DNA of 64,000 nt from the NCBI GenBank assembly GCA_934045905.1, contig OW203770.1, positions 6,448,001-6,512,000 on the forward strand, in the 5' to 3' direction. Source of the stretch: Leuctra nigra. Lineage: Eukaryota > Arthropoda > Insecta > Plecoptera > Leuctridae. The notes beneath the pieces were generated by a model that had not been told where the DNA came from, did not search any database, and was given only the letters and a program-made list of their open reading frames with translations. Position 1 is the first letter of the stretch; each line of letters begins with the position of its first letter. Shown here in pieces: positions 1 through 11,320 of the stretch. A program made the translations under genes and the position numbers.

Positions 1-370
1 GCAGCCGAGAACCAACGAAGTTGGTCTCGAATTCAGTTAACCTGTAGACGTAAATACGAGGTCCGGAGAGCACAGCTCCGGGAAAATTTTGAATTTCAGT
101 ACCAAATTTGGTGTCTTTCTACATGATTTGCACACAATTTTAAGCCAATTTTTACTTATTTGAAAAATAAGTGGGCGGATGGCGTCCACCCTGAAAAAAG
201 AGTGAGGGGACGCGTCCGCCCTCAAATTAACCATGCTGATATGACCTAAAATATTGACGCCCCCTCTCCCTTTATAAATGTCTGATTTTTTTATATAAAA
301 TATTATCATTTTCTAGGAATATAATTTAAAAAAACTATAAGAAACACAAAGGCGATACTACAATAGAAAT
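1..370. other. Non-coding repeat-like DNA, left edge
   Basis: No gene is visible. Around 170-235 there is an imperfect hairpin with paired GGGCGGATGG-like and CGTCCGCCC-like segments. Similar wording (GTGAGGGGAC followed by CACCCT) occurs near 39,835-39,895, so this is probably part of a dispersed repeat. The 90-codon minus frame here has no recognisable domain. Confidence 0.3.
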
Positions 371-375
371 AACCA

Positions 376-531
376 GGGGAGTCATTCCTGTACGTTTTTA
401 GCTATCGTATCGTAAATTTTGTTTACTCCAATGTTAACGTCCATAACAACGGTTGCTACTGTCTTAAAATTTACGATAAGAGAGTGAAAATGCGTACAGG
501 AATCACCCCCCCCCCCCCCCCCCCCCCCCTA
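376..531. repeat. Short palindromic MITE with poly-C end
   Basis: The left end GAGTCATTCCTGTACG (380-394) is mirrored by CGTACAGGAATCACCCC at 493-509. An inner inverted pair (TATCGTAAATTTT and AAAATTTACGATA) continues the fold. The right side runs into about 24 consecutive C. The form suggests a small non-autonomous DNA transposon; no convincing target duplication was seen. Confidence 0.5.
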
Positions 532-824
532 GGTTGTTAAGCGCAAAAAAACTACAATAGAAATAAATTGTATATTGGAAATTAAGAGTAAGCTGCATAC
601 GCCGGAGTCTTCAAATTTGGTGGCTTATTTTCCAACTACCTTAACAACAATAGGTCGGTAAAGAAGGTGGGTTGATTTCCTTGCCCAAGCCGAGAATCTT
701 ACAGGTAAATATCACATGGAGATTTCATTACCTTTATTATTGATATTTCCAACACATTACTGGTATTCACACTGATTGTTCTATTCTCCGGAGTTGCAAG
801 AAGATTTATATACAATGCACTTAT

Positions 825-1550
825 CATAGGCGTGCGCAGGAGAAATCATTAGGGGGGGCCAACATGGGCGCCGGCAGGATTAATGACAGGGGGGTAAAGT
901 CCAAGGAAAGAAAATTGCCACGGGATCAGGGGGGCGTGGGGGGCGCGCCCCCCACCTTGCCCCGCAGGGCGTTTTTTGGTTTTTTGACACTTTGAAATCA
1001 ATTTTGAGACATTCTGAGGAGCATTTTCCTTACATTTTCTTTTTAATTTTACACACCTTTTCACTACAATAAGGTGAGGGGGGCATGCCCCAAAACCTGG
1101 TCCGGCAGAGCGTTTTAGTATTTTGGGCACCATTTTGTTCCCAAAACTTTTTTTCACGACATAAAAATATAAATTGATATGAAAGGGTGTTCGGGAGCGA
1201 AGCCCCCGAGAAAATATTCTCTGAAAGTCATACATCATATTAGAGCAATTTTGAGGCATATTATAAAGACATTTTTATGGGAAAAACCTAGAAATTCATG
1301 AAAAATCGTGTTTTTTGGAAGGTACTTTATAGGCATTGTTTTCCAAAATTTTGTGTTTTTGATCAACCCAGTACTTGAGTCCAGTGATTTGAGCAACTCC
1401 AGTTTGCCCCGCAGGGAGATATTTTTTTGTTTAAACCCATTACAACAAATTTTTGACACTCTGAGGAACAAATTTTATAATTTTTTAGTTGAGGCTGACC
1501 CATTAGGGGGGGCCAAGGCCCCCCCGGCCCCCCCCGTGCGCACGCCTATG
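825..1550. mobile_element. hAT-like MITE, copy 1 (CCCCGCAGGG family)
   Basis: Terminal inverted repeats CATAGGCGTGCGCA (825) and TGCGCACGCCTATG (1550) are flanked by a perfect 8-bp duplication GCACTTAT (817-824 and 1551-1558). An 8-bp duplication is typical of hAT elements. The interior has G/C homopolymers and CCCCGCAGGG next to T-rich stretches, as in the copies at 12,352 and 45,552. No transposase is present; open frames here are chance. Confidence 0.8.
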
Positions 1551-1558
1551 GCACTTAT

Positions 1559-3130
1559 AAATTGAATGCCCTCATATCAAATAATTTGCAATATACTTCA
1601 TCATTCAGACCTAACAATGAAATATTTTACAATCAGTCAGAGCCTACCTAAACGATCAAGAAGAGTCTATGTATTTATTAAATATTATATCTAAGGGCTT
1701 TGACTGTGTATTGACGTCATGGGTTGTCAAGGCGAAGGTTACCATGGCGCTAGAAGTAGAGGAGGTGGGGGGAGAAATCACATTTTACATTTAGACAAGA
1801 TTTTCAGTTTTGATGAAGTGACTACAAAAACAGTCAAATTTGGAACAAATCGTATGAGATTTGTTTTTAATGTTCCTCATTCAGAAAAATTCGCTGATAA
1901 CCAGGGATAACTGGTTAACTCTGATAAATTCTCAATACTTAATCTAATGGGGAATTGCATAAAATTACATTTCAATTTCAATTTATGAAAACTGTAATAT
2001 TTATTTTTAAGTAACACCAATGAGATTTCACTCTTGTTTTTCAACAAATACGGTGTATTTAATCATTGTTCAACATAAGCAAAATTATTAAATACCTCTA
2101 ATATTTTCGGACTTAATTAACAATTAATAAAAATTATATGATTTAATCAATAAGTCATATTGACGCATCTAATAAAAGCAGAATCATTATCTTTGCGGGA
2201 AAATTATGCTTAAGAATGCATATATTATTGGTACAGATATGAAGATAAGACTACGACAGGTTTACTGATTGTCATCAATCAAACTTCTGAGAACATTTAT
2301 GTAAAATTATTAATTGTTTCATTCACACAAAACAAATGTTTTAATTCATAATTTGCCAAATTTGTCAATATTCTGTCCTAATCAATAGCATATAGAATTG
2401 TTGACTTCTTAACCTAGTTTACACAACCCCATAACTCTCCACACCTCTATTAAAAATAGTGTGAATAATAACTAAGTCGGTATTATTGAAAATGTATGGA
2501 GGAAAAGTTAATTCAATTGAAAAGAACTGAGAATAAATTTACAAATTAGGTTGTATACATTATATTTAGGTGAGAGGCGATCAAGATATCGGCGCTGATA
2601 ACCAAGCTGTTGAGCGCAATACAAACCATAATACTGTGATGGATCACAGCATCCATCACCTGCATCTTTGATTGATTGTAATGACATATTATAAATCTTG
2701 TAATATTCTGTCAAGACAACTCCCGTCAGTCAAAATCTCAGGTACACGTCATTAGCGAAGTCATTAGCGAAGTCCTTCAATAACATGTGCAATAACTTAT
2801 TAGTAAGATTTGTGAATAACAATTGTCGACCGAGTATAAAAGCTGTCCATGATCTGACAATGAAGAGGGAGATCATCCGGAAATAGTCGAGAGGACACTC
2901 CTGGGATAGGTACTAGTCTCCTCAGAGGGACAATTAGCTATCCCATGTGGGAAGTAATCAACGATTGCACTTGACACTAACTTCATGACACTGTATAATA
3001 GAGGATCAATAAAACATCGGGATACATCGGAAGAACTCGGACTTACATTGAGTAAGTCAATGGCTTCCACGCTGCCAGTTGCTCTCACTAGGAGCGCTAG
3101 TGAGAATTGTTCCTTTTTTTCTTCCACGCA
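1559..3130. other. AT-rich non-coding stretch, nothing recognised
   Basis: Only short frames without domains are present. An 84-codon minus frame at 2873-3127 and a 68-codon frame at 2508-2714 match no family I know and lack splice or promoter support. I see no RNA gene or clear repeat ends. Confidence 0.3.
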
Positions 3131-3420
3131 TGCGTCTGTACAAAATGACAGATAGATGACAGCTCACTTAAACTTCTTGTATTTGAAATATAATGCCAAA
3201 CTGTTGTGTTCGGAGTGAAGGTAATTGTTTTAAAATGTAATATATACTACTTAAATGTAGACATAGTTTCAATTACTTACTTTTCATACTAGAAGATCAC
3301 TTTATGTCAAACAAGTTATTTTGTTTTCAATTTAGACAAATCAACAAATATTTGACTGTTGCCATAGCAACCAGGTACGATCCCCCGTGGCGCGCTCTAT
3401 TCTAGCTTGGAGTTTAGAAG
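3130..3420 (+). repeat. Repeat with THAP-like first exon, copy 1
   Basis: This segment is repeated at about 10,985-11,250 with few changes. Both copies contain ATG followed by PNCCVRSE and a GT donor (3193-3220, donor at 3221). The MPxCC start followed at once by a donor resembles the first exon of THAP-domain proteins or P-element-type transposases. About 140 bp on is GTTGCCATAGCAAC, an X-box-like palindrome. Whether this is a transposon end or a duplicated promoter cannot be decided here. Confidence 0.4.
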
Positions 3421-3950
3421 CCCATTGTAAGATGTTTTATTAATCAAAATCCCTGTTCCATACAAATTGTTCCCTTGGCTGATACTTGAGATCGAGACAG
3501 CTATGTCTATTCACGCCACTCCGAAGAATGCCTTAATTAAGAGTATTAATTCAATCAACTTATCTATCAATCAATTATGTTGATCATCTATAAAGTAAAT
3601 GTCCACACCTACCTACCCTCATTGCAACTGAGGCGTATAAATGTTGCATGGTGGCCAGCGATACCTACTGAAACTAAAACTAATTATCAATCAAATAATA
3701 CTCGATCAAACCCTCGCCGCGCCCACTACAATACTACTACAGCAAGATATCCCCTCCACTCACACAAATATAAATTGTTATAACCGGATGGCGGTACCCA
3801 GCTGTATAACTTTAATGATTTCTAACTTTTTTTCTACTTATTCAATAAATATGTTTGAAACTTACACATGTTAAATTTTGCTATCTTTTCTAAAATATGT
3901 GTTTATTTCAAAATCATATCTTTTACAGTTTTGATATAGTGACCTCTTAA

Positions 3951-4495
3951 CCCATTAACGCCCACTGGTTCGTTAACGACCCGCCATATATAAATTGTTC
4001 TAGAGATTTCCCAGTGCATATCAATGATTATTTCTCATCATTTATATGTTCCAGTATTCATGTTAAACATTTACCACCCTTTTTATCGCGACTTGATTGA
4101 TATTTGCACTCAGAAATTAAAATCATGTGACTGCAAGTCAGAAAAAGGAATTCTCCAGAGGGAGGTGTCCTTACAATAATGCAAGTATCTCCATCAAATC
4201 TCATCTAAAATAGTAACAAAAAATATGTACGTGTGCACAAATATAGAAACTAATGAATTAGTAACAATAAACAACTGTAATATCCGATATGTATTTTATA
4301 TATGTGTTCAAATTTAGGGTGGGTCGATGTCGACCCAGCAGGGAGAGCCCTATAGTCGTCATCCCTAACCTAACTTTTCAAACATATGTATTTTATAATT
4401 CTCGCAATGTATTCAGCTTATTTTCGTAGGACTAGATGATTCTGATATCCTTCCAAGATGTTAGAAGAGTTGGAGGGATTATATGATGATAATAC
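3951..4495 (+). mobile_element. Probable piggyBac-like 5' end, interrupted
   Basis: TTAA (3947-3950) is followed by CCCATTAACGCCCACTGG and the palindrome GGTTCG-TTAA-CGACCC. A second palindrome GGGTCGATGTCGACCC lies at about 4322. Then comes an ATG frame at 4458 starting MLEELEGLYDDN, which the Ty3 element interrupts at 4495 and which resumes at 9153. TTAA target, 5' subterminal palindromes and an acidic transposase start fit the piggyBac layout. A like motif (GTGCCCACTGGGTCG) recurs at about 10,077. No 3' end was identified. Confidence 0.45.
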
Positions 4496-4671
4496 TGTGT
4501 TATAATCATGTGAATACCTTAGTGTGATCTACCTGTGAGTATAACACTGTTGTGCACGGCACACTGATGCCAACTGGAGAGAAGGGAGTGATCAATAAAG
4601 ATGGACGGAGTAACATGTTTTTCTGTCTCTGATTGTCTCATGTTCTTCTGTCCCATCCCCACATCACCACA
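4496..4671 (+). repeat. 5' LTR of the Ty3/gypsy element
   Basis: The 176-bp repeat begins TGTGTTATAATC and ends CATCACCACA. AATAAA near 4597 can serve as the polyadenylation signal of the retroelement transcript. The next bases, TGGTGGCGGCGG, start with the TGG expected of a tRNA primer-binding site; the tRNA was not identified. Confidence 0.92.
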
Positions 4672-4763
4672 TGGTGGCGGCGGTTAAAAATTAGCCTACC
4701 ATTCGCAGTAAGTAAATACAACTTATTGTTACTAAAAAAATTTGACTCAAGAAGCTCAAAGAA

Positions 4764-7700
4764 ATGACCGGACCTACATTAGTAAATCCGAGCAGCTCTG
4801 GCACTACGCCATCTGGGCCAACGCCCAACGTCCAATCGGGCATGATGAATTCCAGTTCAACTTACCAAGTTACAGCACCTGAGGCATTCAATTTCACACA
4901 TGATGAGTGGCCCAGGTGGAAACGTCGTTTTGAGAGATTCAGAAGAAGTTCAGGACTTTATTTAAAGACTGGCGAAGACCAGGTCAACGACCTGATTTAT
5001 CTCATGGGGGACAAAGCCGATGACATTCTTCTGTCTTTCAAGCTTACAACTGAACAACAACAAAATTACGACATTGTCATTTCGAAATTCGAAAACTTCT
5101 TCATTCCGAGAATAAACGTGATTTTTGAAAGAGCAACTTTCTTTCGGAGGGAACAGCGACAGGGTGAATCTGTTGATGAATACATTACGGAACTTCAAAA
5201 ATTGGCTAGAAACTGCAATTTTGGATTAATGCATGACGAATTGATACGTGACAGGTTAGTCATAGGCTTACGGGACCACCAATTAGGTGAACGAATGCAA
5301 ATGGACAGCGATTTAACCCTGGCAAAAGCCACCTCATTGGCTCGCCAGTCCGCGCAAAACAAGTTTCAATCAGAGACAATGTACGCAGTCCACCACGTCC
5401 ACAATGCCCATCCAGACCAGCACAAGCCCAAAGTTAAAGCCAATTCAAAACAAGAATCACAGACCAAGAATGCATGTCGTTGGTGCGGAAGAAAACCCTC
5501 ACACCCAAAAGCGAAATGTCCTGCAAAAGATTACACTTGCTATAAATGCAAGAAAGTAGGTCATGCGGCAAATGTTTGTTTGTCTTCTTCTACCAAAGCA
5601 TCAGGCTTACACGAGGTTACGAAAGAAGAAAATGAAGAGAATAGCTCTTCGAATCAGTCAGCAACCGGTCAAATAGGCTTCATAGGCTCTGTAGACAGCT
5701 CCAGGAAGAATATCTGGAACAAGCTGGTACTCGTAGGAGACAAGGAACTGCTATTTAAAATAGACTGCGGAGCAGACGTAACCGTAGTCGGCAGTGATTC
5801 TTTCATCACACAAGGAATGAAAATTGTTCCGGCTGATCGAAAACTTCTAGGACCGGGACGCAACGAACTGATATGCACTGGCATGATCAAGAACGTACTG
5901 TTGAAGTATGGTGAGCGGTCAACACGTCAAGACATCTACCTAGTGAAACATCAAGAGATTCCACTACTAGGTCGACCCGCTATTGAAAGCTTGGAGATCG
6001 TCAAGATCGTGAACGAGGTAAAATCACCTTCAATCTTTGCCGAATTTCCAAAACTATTCCAAGGTCTCGGAATAATCCCAGAGGATTACGTCATTCGTCT
6101 AAAACCGGGGGCGGAGCCCTACGCTGTAACCGCACCCAGATCCGTTCCTGTCCCACTCTTACCACAAGTAGAGAAGGAATTAAAGGACATGGTATCATCA
6201 GGAGTTATTTCACCGGTTCAACAACCGACATCGTATTGTGCGCCGATGGTGGTTGCTATGAAACCGAACGGGAAGGTACGCATATGCGTGGACCTACAAA
6301 ACCTCAATAGAAGTGTTGAAAGATCCTGGCATCCCATCCCCAAGGTTGAAGTAATGTTAGCAAGCATGGGAGGCGCTCAAGTCTTCAGCAAACTCGATGC
6401 TAATTCTGGATTTTGGCAAGTGACCTTGTCAGAAGAGACTTCCCATCTTACCACATTCATCACTCCGTTTGGCAGGTTCAAATTCAATCGCCTTCCATTC
6501 GGAATCACTGCAGCTCCTGAGATCTTCCAAAGGAAGATGAATTCCATCCTTGAAGGAATTCCAAACGTTCTTTGTTTCATGGACGACATCCTGGTACACG
6601 GTAAAACCGTAGAAGAACACAACGACACACTGAGGAAGGTGCTGAAGAAACTTCAAGACGCCGGTATGACCCTCAACAGAGAAAAATCTCAGCTAGAAGT
6701 AAAAGAAGTGAACTTCGTTGGACACACCATCTCAGCAGCAGGTATTTCTGCAGACAGAAAGAAGATAGAAGCCGTCCTCGAGATGGATCCGCCAACAAAC
6801 AAGCAAGAACTTATGCGAGTTCTTGGGCTTCTCACCTATCTAGGCACATTCATTCCTCGGAAGTCAGAATTGTTAGCTCCTCTCAACAGTTTGTTACGCT
6901 CCGACACCGCCTGGATTTGGGACATCGCTCAACAAGAAGCATTCAAGAAGGTCAAAGAAACTTTGTCCTCTACACCAGTATTAGCATTGTACTGTCCTTC
7001 TAAGAAAACCACTGTATCAGCCGACGCATCTTCGTATGGTCTTGGCGCGGTGCTCTTCCAAGATCAGGATGACGGATCGCGACGCCCTGTAGCGTTTGCA
7101 TCCCGTACTTTGTCTCAAGCTGAAACAAGATACGCTCAGATTGAACGTGAGGCTCTCGCCTTAACTTGGGCCTGTGAGCGATTCCAAAACTATATTTGTG
7201 GTTTACAGATCTCACTCGAAACAGATCACAAACCCTTGATCCAAATCATGACAACAAAACACCTGGATGACTTATCACCACGCTTACAGCGATTCCGTAT
7301 TCGTCTTATGCGATACACTTTCGACATTTACCACACCGCTGGCAAGGATCTCATTGCCGCAGATGCTCTTTCGCGGAAACCGCTTCAAACGAAACAAGCA
7401 GCATCATCAGAGTTAGAAGAAGAGCAAGCCGCTTATGTGAGAATGATTGTCGACGGACTGCCATGTTCCGACAAGAGACTCCAAGAAATTCTTTCGGCTC
7501 AACAAGCGGACCGTGTTTGTCAACAAATCAAGCAATACATCGTGTCAGGGTGGCCCGACAAGAAGAAGCTGGACTCTGAATTTCACGTGTACTACACACA
7601 CAGAGAAGAGTTTGCAGAGGTTGAAGGACTTCTGGTGCGAAGAGCGCGTCTCGTCATTCCTCCACCACTCCGACAAGATATTCTAGAACACCTCCACGAA

Positions 7701-8798
7701 GGACATCTAGGAATAACCAAATGCCGTGCTCGAGCCCGACAGGCATGTTGGTGGCCGGGAATATCTTCTGAAATCGAACAGATGATCAAGCGATGCCCGA
7801 ACTGCATTGAAGAATCCCGAAACAGACATGAACCACTCATTCCAACACCATTTCCTTCTCGTCCATGGGAAAGAGTTGCGCTAGATCTCTTCAAGTGCAA
7901 TCAGGAATGGTACCTGGTAGTAACAGACTATTTTTCCAGATTTTTCGAGATAGCTCTGCTTACCAGCATGCGGACTTCCGTCATCGTGAATCACCTGAAG
8001 CAGATCTTCGCTCGCTTTGGAGTTCCGATCACCGTGGTCAGCGACAGAGGACCGCAGTTCCAAGCTCTGGATTCATCGGAGTTTGCAGCCTACGCGAGTG
8101 AGTATGGATTCAAACATCAGCGAAGCAGCCCTCATTTTCCCCAAAGCAATGGGATGGCAGAGGCAGCAGTAAAAATAGCAAAACAAAGAATTCTGAAATC
8201 TAAAGACGTTTTCAAGGCCCTGTTAGCTTATCGCGATACGCCTTTAGAGAACGGATACACCCCTGCGGAACTTCTGATGAACCGGAAGATTAGATCTACA
8301 CTTCCTACTTTACCAACACAGTTGATGTCTAAAGTTCCAAATCAGTTACAGTTAAGGGAAGGGGAAAATACCAGAATTATGAAACAAAAATCGAACTACG
8401 ACAAAAGGCATGGAACAAGAATATTATCTACTCTTCTACCTGGCGAAATTGTGTGGATAATTGACCTTAAACGATACGGCAGGATCCTACAACCAGATGG
8501 ACAACCTAGGTCGTACTTGGTCAGCACGGATCTGGGAAATGTATCCCGCAACAGGTTCCACTTGATCCCAGCCCCGGATGTTAAATGGTCGCAATCCGTA
8601 ACGCAGCCCATCTTGGAGACCCAGACAAGCGCTACAAGTGATCCATCGCCACCGTCTCCGGCAGCGATGACTCCACGGAAACAAACGGCTCCAGAGAACA
8701 CTGCATCTTCGGCTTCTCCGCCCAAGACCCATACGCCTGGACCATATTTGTCGAGATATGGACGGACAGTAAAGCCGAAGAAGATTTTAGATATGTAG
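4764..8798 (+). CDS. Gag-Pol polyprotein of Ty3/gypsy element
   Basis: A single uninterrupted 1,344-aa frame. Gag occupies about residues 1-220 and is followed by two zinc knuckles (CRWCGRKPSHPKAKC and CYKCKKVGHAANVC, about 238-272). The aspartic protease active site is FKIDCGADVTVV (about 331), with DCGA in place of DSGA/DTGA. Reverse transcriptase carries FMDDILVH (about 611). RNase H has VSADASSYG and TDHKPL. Integrase has an HHCC zinc finger (about 978-1016) and D,D-E residues in VALDLF/VVTDYF, VVSDRGPQF and NGMAEAAVK. Gag and Pol are fused without a frameshift, as in several animal Ty3 lineages. The start is the first ATG after the 5' LTR and leader. All motifs look intact, so the copy may be active; expression is unknown. 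Confidence 0.96.
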   Translation: MTGPTLVNPSSSGTTPSGPTPNVQSGMMNSSSTYQVTAPEAFNFTHDEWPRWKRRFERFRRSSGLYLKTGEDQVNDLIYLMGDKADDILLSFKLTTEQQQNYDIVISKFENFFIPRINVIFERATFFRREQRQGESVDEYITELQKLARNCNFGLMHDELIRDRLVIGLRDHQLGERMQMDSDLTLAKATSLARQSAQNKFQSETMYAVHHVHNAHPDQHKPKVKANSKQESQTKNACRWCGRKPSHPKAKCPAKDYTCYKCKKVGHAANVCLSSSTKASGLHEVTKEENEENSSSNQSATGQIGFIGSVDSSRKNIWNKLVLVGDKELLFKIDCGADVTVVGSDSFITQGMKIVPADRKLLGPGRNELICTGMIKNVLLKYGERSTRQDIYLVKHQEIPLLGRPAIESLEIVKIVNEVKSPSIFAEFPKLFQGLGIIPEDYVIRLKPGAEPYAVTAPRSVPVPLLPQVEKELKDMVSSGVISPVQQPTSYCAPMVVAMKPNGKVRICVDLQNLNRSVERSWHPIPKVEVMLASMGGAQVFSKLDANSGFWQVTLSEETSHLTTFITPFGRFKFNRLPFGITAAPEIFQRKMNSILEGIPNVLCFMDDILVHGKTVEEHNDTLRKVLKKLQDAGMTLNREKSQLEVKEVNFVGHTISAAGISADRKKIEAVLEMDPPTNKQELMRVLGLLTYLGTFIPRKSELLAPLNSLLRSDTAWIWDIAQQEAFKKVKETLSSTPVLALYCPSKKTTVSADASSYGLGAVLFQDQDDGSRRPVAFASRTLSQAETRYAQIEREALALTWACERFQNYICGLQISLETDHKPLIQIMTTKHLDDLSPRLQRFRIRLMRYTFDIYHTAGKDLIAADALSRKPLQTKQAASSELEEEQAAYVRMIVDGLPCSDKRLQEILSAQQADRVCQQIKQYIVSGWPDKKKLDSEFHVYYTHREEFAEVEGLLVRRARLVIPPPLRQDILEHLHEGHLGITKCRARARQACWWPGISSEIEQMIKRCPNCIEESRNRHEPLIPTPFPSRPWERVALDLFKCNQEWYLVVTDYFSRFFEIALLTSMRTSVIVNHLKQIFARFGVPITVVSDRGPQFQALDSSEFAAYASEYGFKHQRSSPHFPQSNGMAEAAVKIAKQRILKSKDVFKALLAYRDTPLENGYTPAELLMNRKIRSTLPTLPTQLMSKVPNQLQLREGENTRIMKQKSNYDKRHGTRILSTLLPGEIVWIIDLKRYGRILQPDGQPRSYLVSTDLGNVSRNRFHLIPAPDVKWSQSVTQPILETQTSATSDPSPPSPAAMTPRKQTAPENTASSASPPKTHTPGPYLSRYGRTVKPKKILDM

Positions 8799-8973
8799 CT
8801 TTCAAGATATCAGTAATATTTAAAATCAATATTTTGTTTCTATTGTAATTCCCATTTCATTATATATTATAATAATTAATCTTGTTTGCATAACTTTTCA
8901 GCGTATACAATCTAGTATTTTGATGCATTGATAATTATTATGTTTGCTTTTCAAAAGAACCTAAGAAGGGGGA

Positions 8974-9147
8974 TGTGTTATAATCATGTGAATACCTTAG
9001 TGTGATCTACCTGTGAGTATAACACTGTTGTGCACGGCACACTGATGCCAACTGGAGAGAAGGGAGTGATCAATAAAGATGGACGGAGTAACATGTTTTT
9101 CTGTCTGATTGTCTCATGTTCTTCTGTCCCATCCCCACATCACCACA
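8974..9147 (+). repeat. 3' LTR of the Ty3/gypsy element
   Basis: A 174-bp repeat identical to the 5' LTR except for the loss of CT in TCTGTCTCTGATTG. The polypurine tract ends at 8973. The target duplication AATAC follows at 9148. Confidence 0.94.
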
Positions 9148-9152
9148 AATAC

Positions 9153-9246
9153 ATGGGTATTTGATGTGTCGGTGACATGGCCCGACGACAACGGTTCGGA
9201 CTCGGAACGTGATTCTAGGGAGGAAGACGAGTCTAATGACCCTTAA
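9153..9246 (+). pseudogene. Downstream half of the interrupted acidic ORF
   Basis: After one copy of AATAC is removed, the frame from ATG 4458 continues without a stop as WVFDVSVTWPDD and then a Ser/Asp/Glu-rich run to TAA at 9244, for 43 codons in all. Acidic Ser-rich N-termini are common in piggyBac-type transposases, and the flanking TTAA element supports that reading. No DDD catalytic region was found downstream, so the source is a decayed copy. Confidence 0.4.
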
Positions 9247-10980
9247 CTGATTGGTTGACTGATCAGAGCTTGTTGTCCATGGGTTCCAAGTATAAAAATA
9301 TGGAATTTGAAGCAAATCTGAACCGTGTTCAAGATCCAGCTCAGTTATTTCGAGCCGTCGAAGTCTCCAAACAAACGCTCCGATCAGCACGTTGGGAAGC
9401 GTAAACTTGCAGTCACTAGGTTTAACGAACAAAGTATAATTAGGTAATCCTCTTGGTGTTCTACCAACCCAAGAAAGCCATCCACAGACTATTTGAAATA
9501 CTTGTTGACTTGGATTTTGTTACACAACCGTGAAAAATTCGGTAAATTACGCCTCCGGTAAGAAGAATAACTCTCCATGTGAGCTATCTATGGCAGACAC
9601 AAGGCAAGGAGAGTTATTTGACAATTGTCTCGTGGTTGATTAACACTTCCACAAATGATTCTTAGTTGCTGGGATGATATTTAGGCTCTGGACACTATAT
9701 GACTTTGGTTTACGTGGAGCCGTTCGTTGTCCGAGGCTCGCTAATGAGGCACGGTGTGCTTGCTATGTCACCGGGCCTCATGTGACCAACAGGGGATGAT
9801 TCTATATGGTCAAATGAGTTTATTCACATGAGACAGCACACTTGTGGTGCCCACCAACAAGTATACATTGTGTCGTTTGTCACAACGAGACCACAAAAGA
9901 GTATCAGAAGTGTGCCGTTTCGCTAAATTGTAACAATTTTGTCACTTTAAATGGCCAAGTTCATACTTATATATCTACTATTCATATTGCTAAATAAAAA
10001 ATATTTTTTTTTATTTGAATCACGAAAATTGTAAAAAATATTTTAAATTAAATTAATAACTTTTGATCCCATAAGTGCCCACTGGGTCGCTATCGACCCA
10101 ATCAATAATTCAGTAACCAATCGATATTTTCGAAAACCGAGAAATTACTTTTTTCTACTATTTTTTTGAAGTAGTTTTCCAAAGTTTGAGAGAAATCAGA
10201 GAAAAAAATAGTTCTGGACGCCATCCATGTAACTTGCTTTTTCCAATACAAACGACATCTCACCGGCCTCTTACTAAGCCAAGATAAGTGTCCACTCCAA
10301 CATTACACTTAATATAAAAATATTTGCTAAAATGAATCACAGGCTAAGGAATTTGCAAAATTTAAGAAATCGTCTTGCATCCAACCTCCCACAGCACAAC
10401 GAACTATAACTAGCAGCCCTGTAATCAGACTGCATCCAGAGGGAAAAGTATTGAAAAGGTGTCCGAGAAAAAATTCCTGTGAATCTTAATAATGAAAATC
10501 TAAACTGGGCACCTCACATCCTTATATATAAAGTGGAATGTCTGTATGTATATTATGTCTGTCACACACATACACATAATATCTGTCTGTTCTTTATACT
10601 CCTACGCCCTTTCTACGAGATCCGGCGCATGCACATCGTAGGGTATTTACCCCATATCTCTGACCCCCCCTTTACCCTAAACCAACCCTTAAACATTCCA
10701 ATTTGTAAACCCTCACGCGTGTTCATTGAATTCCAAGAATTAGCTGACGCGAGTCTAAACAATTAGCTATAAACTAAAAAAGCAATAAAATACAGATATC
10801 ACATTTGCCTGCGGGCGCAGCTCGGGGAACAATTAGTCGACGCTGCAGTTCTATCCACTTGTATCTGGTTAATTGCATCATCATACCGTCATCTCGACGC
10901 CTGACTGGGATGCAACACTACTTCTGTCTCGGTTGCAAAATTACTAAAATTATTAAAATTATTAATATTAAAATGACAGC
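9247..10980. other. Non-coding stretch with a second piggyBac-like palindrome
   Basis: No gene is recognised. GTGCCCACTGGGTCG-CTAT-CGACCC at about 10,077-10,100 matches the subterminal motif at 3960 in the same orientation, suggesting another piggyBac-like end. A stretch near 9298-9415 is open for about 35 codons (MEFEANLNRVQDP start) but matches no family I know. Confidence 0.3.
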
Positions 10981-10984
10981 AAAT

Positions 10985-11250
10985 TACAAAATGACAGCTA
11001 GATGACAGCTCACTTTAAACTTCTTGCATTTGAAATATAATGCCAAACTGTTGTGTTCGGAGTGAAGGTAATTGTTTTCAAATGTAATATATACTTATTA
11101 AATGAAGAAATAGTTTCAATTACTTACTTTATATACTGGAAGATCACTTTATGTTACAACTTCATTTGTTTTCAATTCAGATAAATCAACAAACATTTGA
11201 CTGTTGCCTAGCAACCAGGTATGATTCTCAGTGGCGCGCTCTATTCAAAG
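10985..11250 (+). repeat. Repeat with THAP-like first exon, copy 2
   Basis: Second copy of the segment at 3130-3420. It has the same ATG-to-donor micro-exon (11,040-11,067, GT at 11,068) and a degenerate X-box-like TTGCCTAGCAAC near 11,202. Conservation of the short frame and donor in both copies suggests it was once used. Confidence 0.4.
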
Positions 11251-11320
11251 CTTGAAGATTTGAAGCCCTTTAATGTTGCCGTTACATCAGAGCCTGACCC
11301 TGTAATCTTACAGGCCTTAA

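Larger units (their letters stand above)
4496..9147 (+). mobile_element. Ty3/gypsy LTR retrotransposon, apparently intact
   Basis: Full element: 5' LTR, Gag-Pol frame, polypurine tract AAGAAGGGGGA just before the 3' LTR, and 3' LTR. The host sequence AATAC is duplicated on both sides (4491-4495 and 9148-9152). The LTRs differ only by a 2-bp CT indel, so insertion is recent. It sits inside an older piggyBac-like fragment. No envelope gene follows pol. Confidence 0.95.

Noticed and set aside
849..1259. 136-codon minus frame
   Set aside because: It lies within a MITE with poly-G/C and has no protein-like features.
4962..8829. Several frames of 60-109 codons antisense to, or overlapping, the Ty3 Gag-Pol gene
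   Set aside because: They are shadows of the long coding frame in other frames and show no domains.
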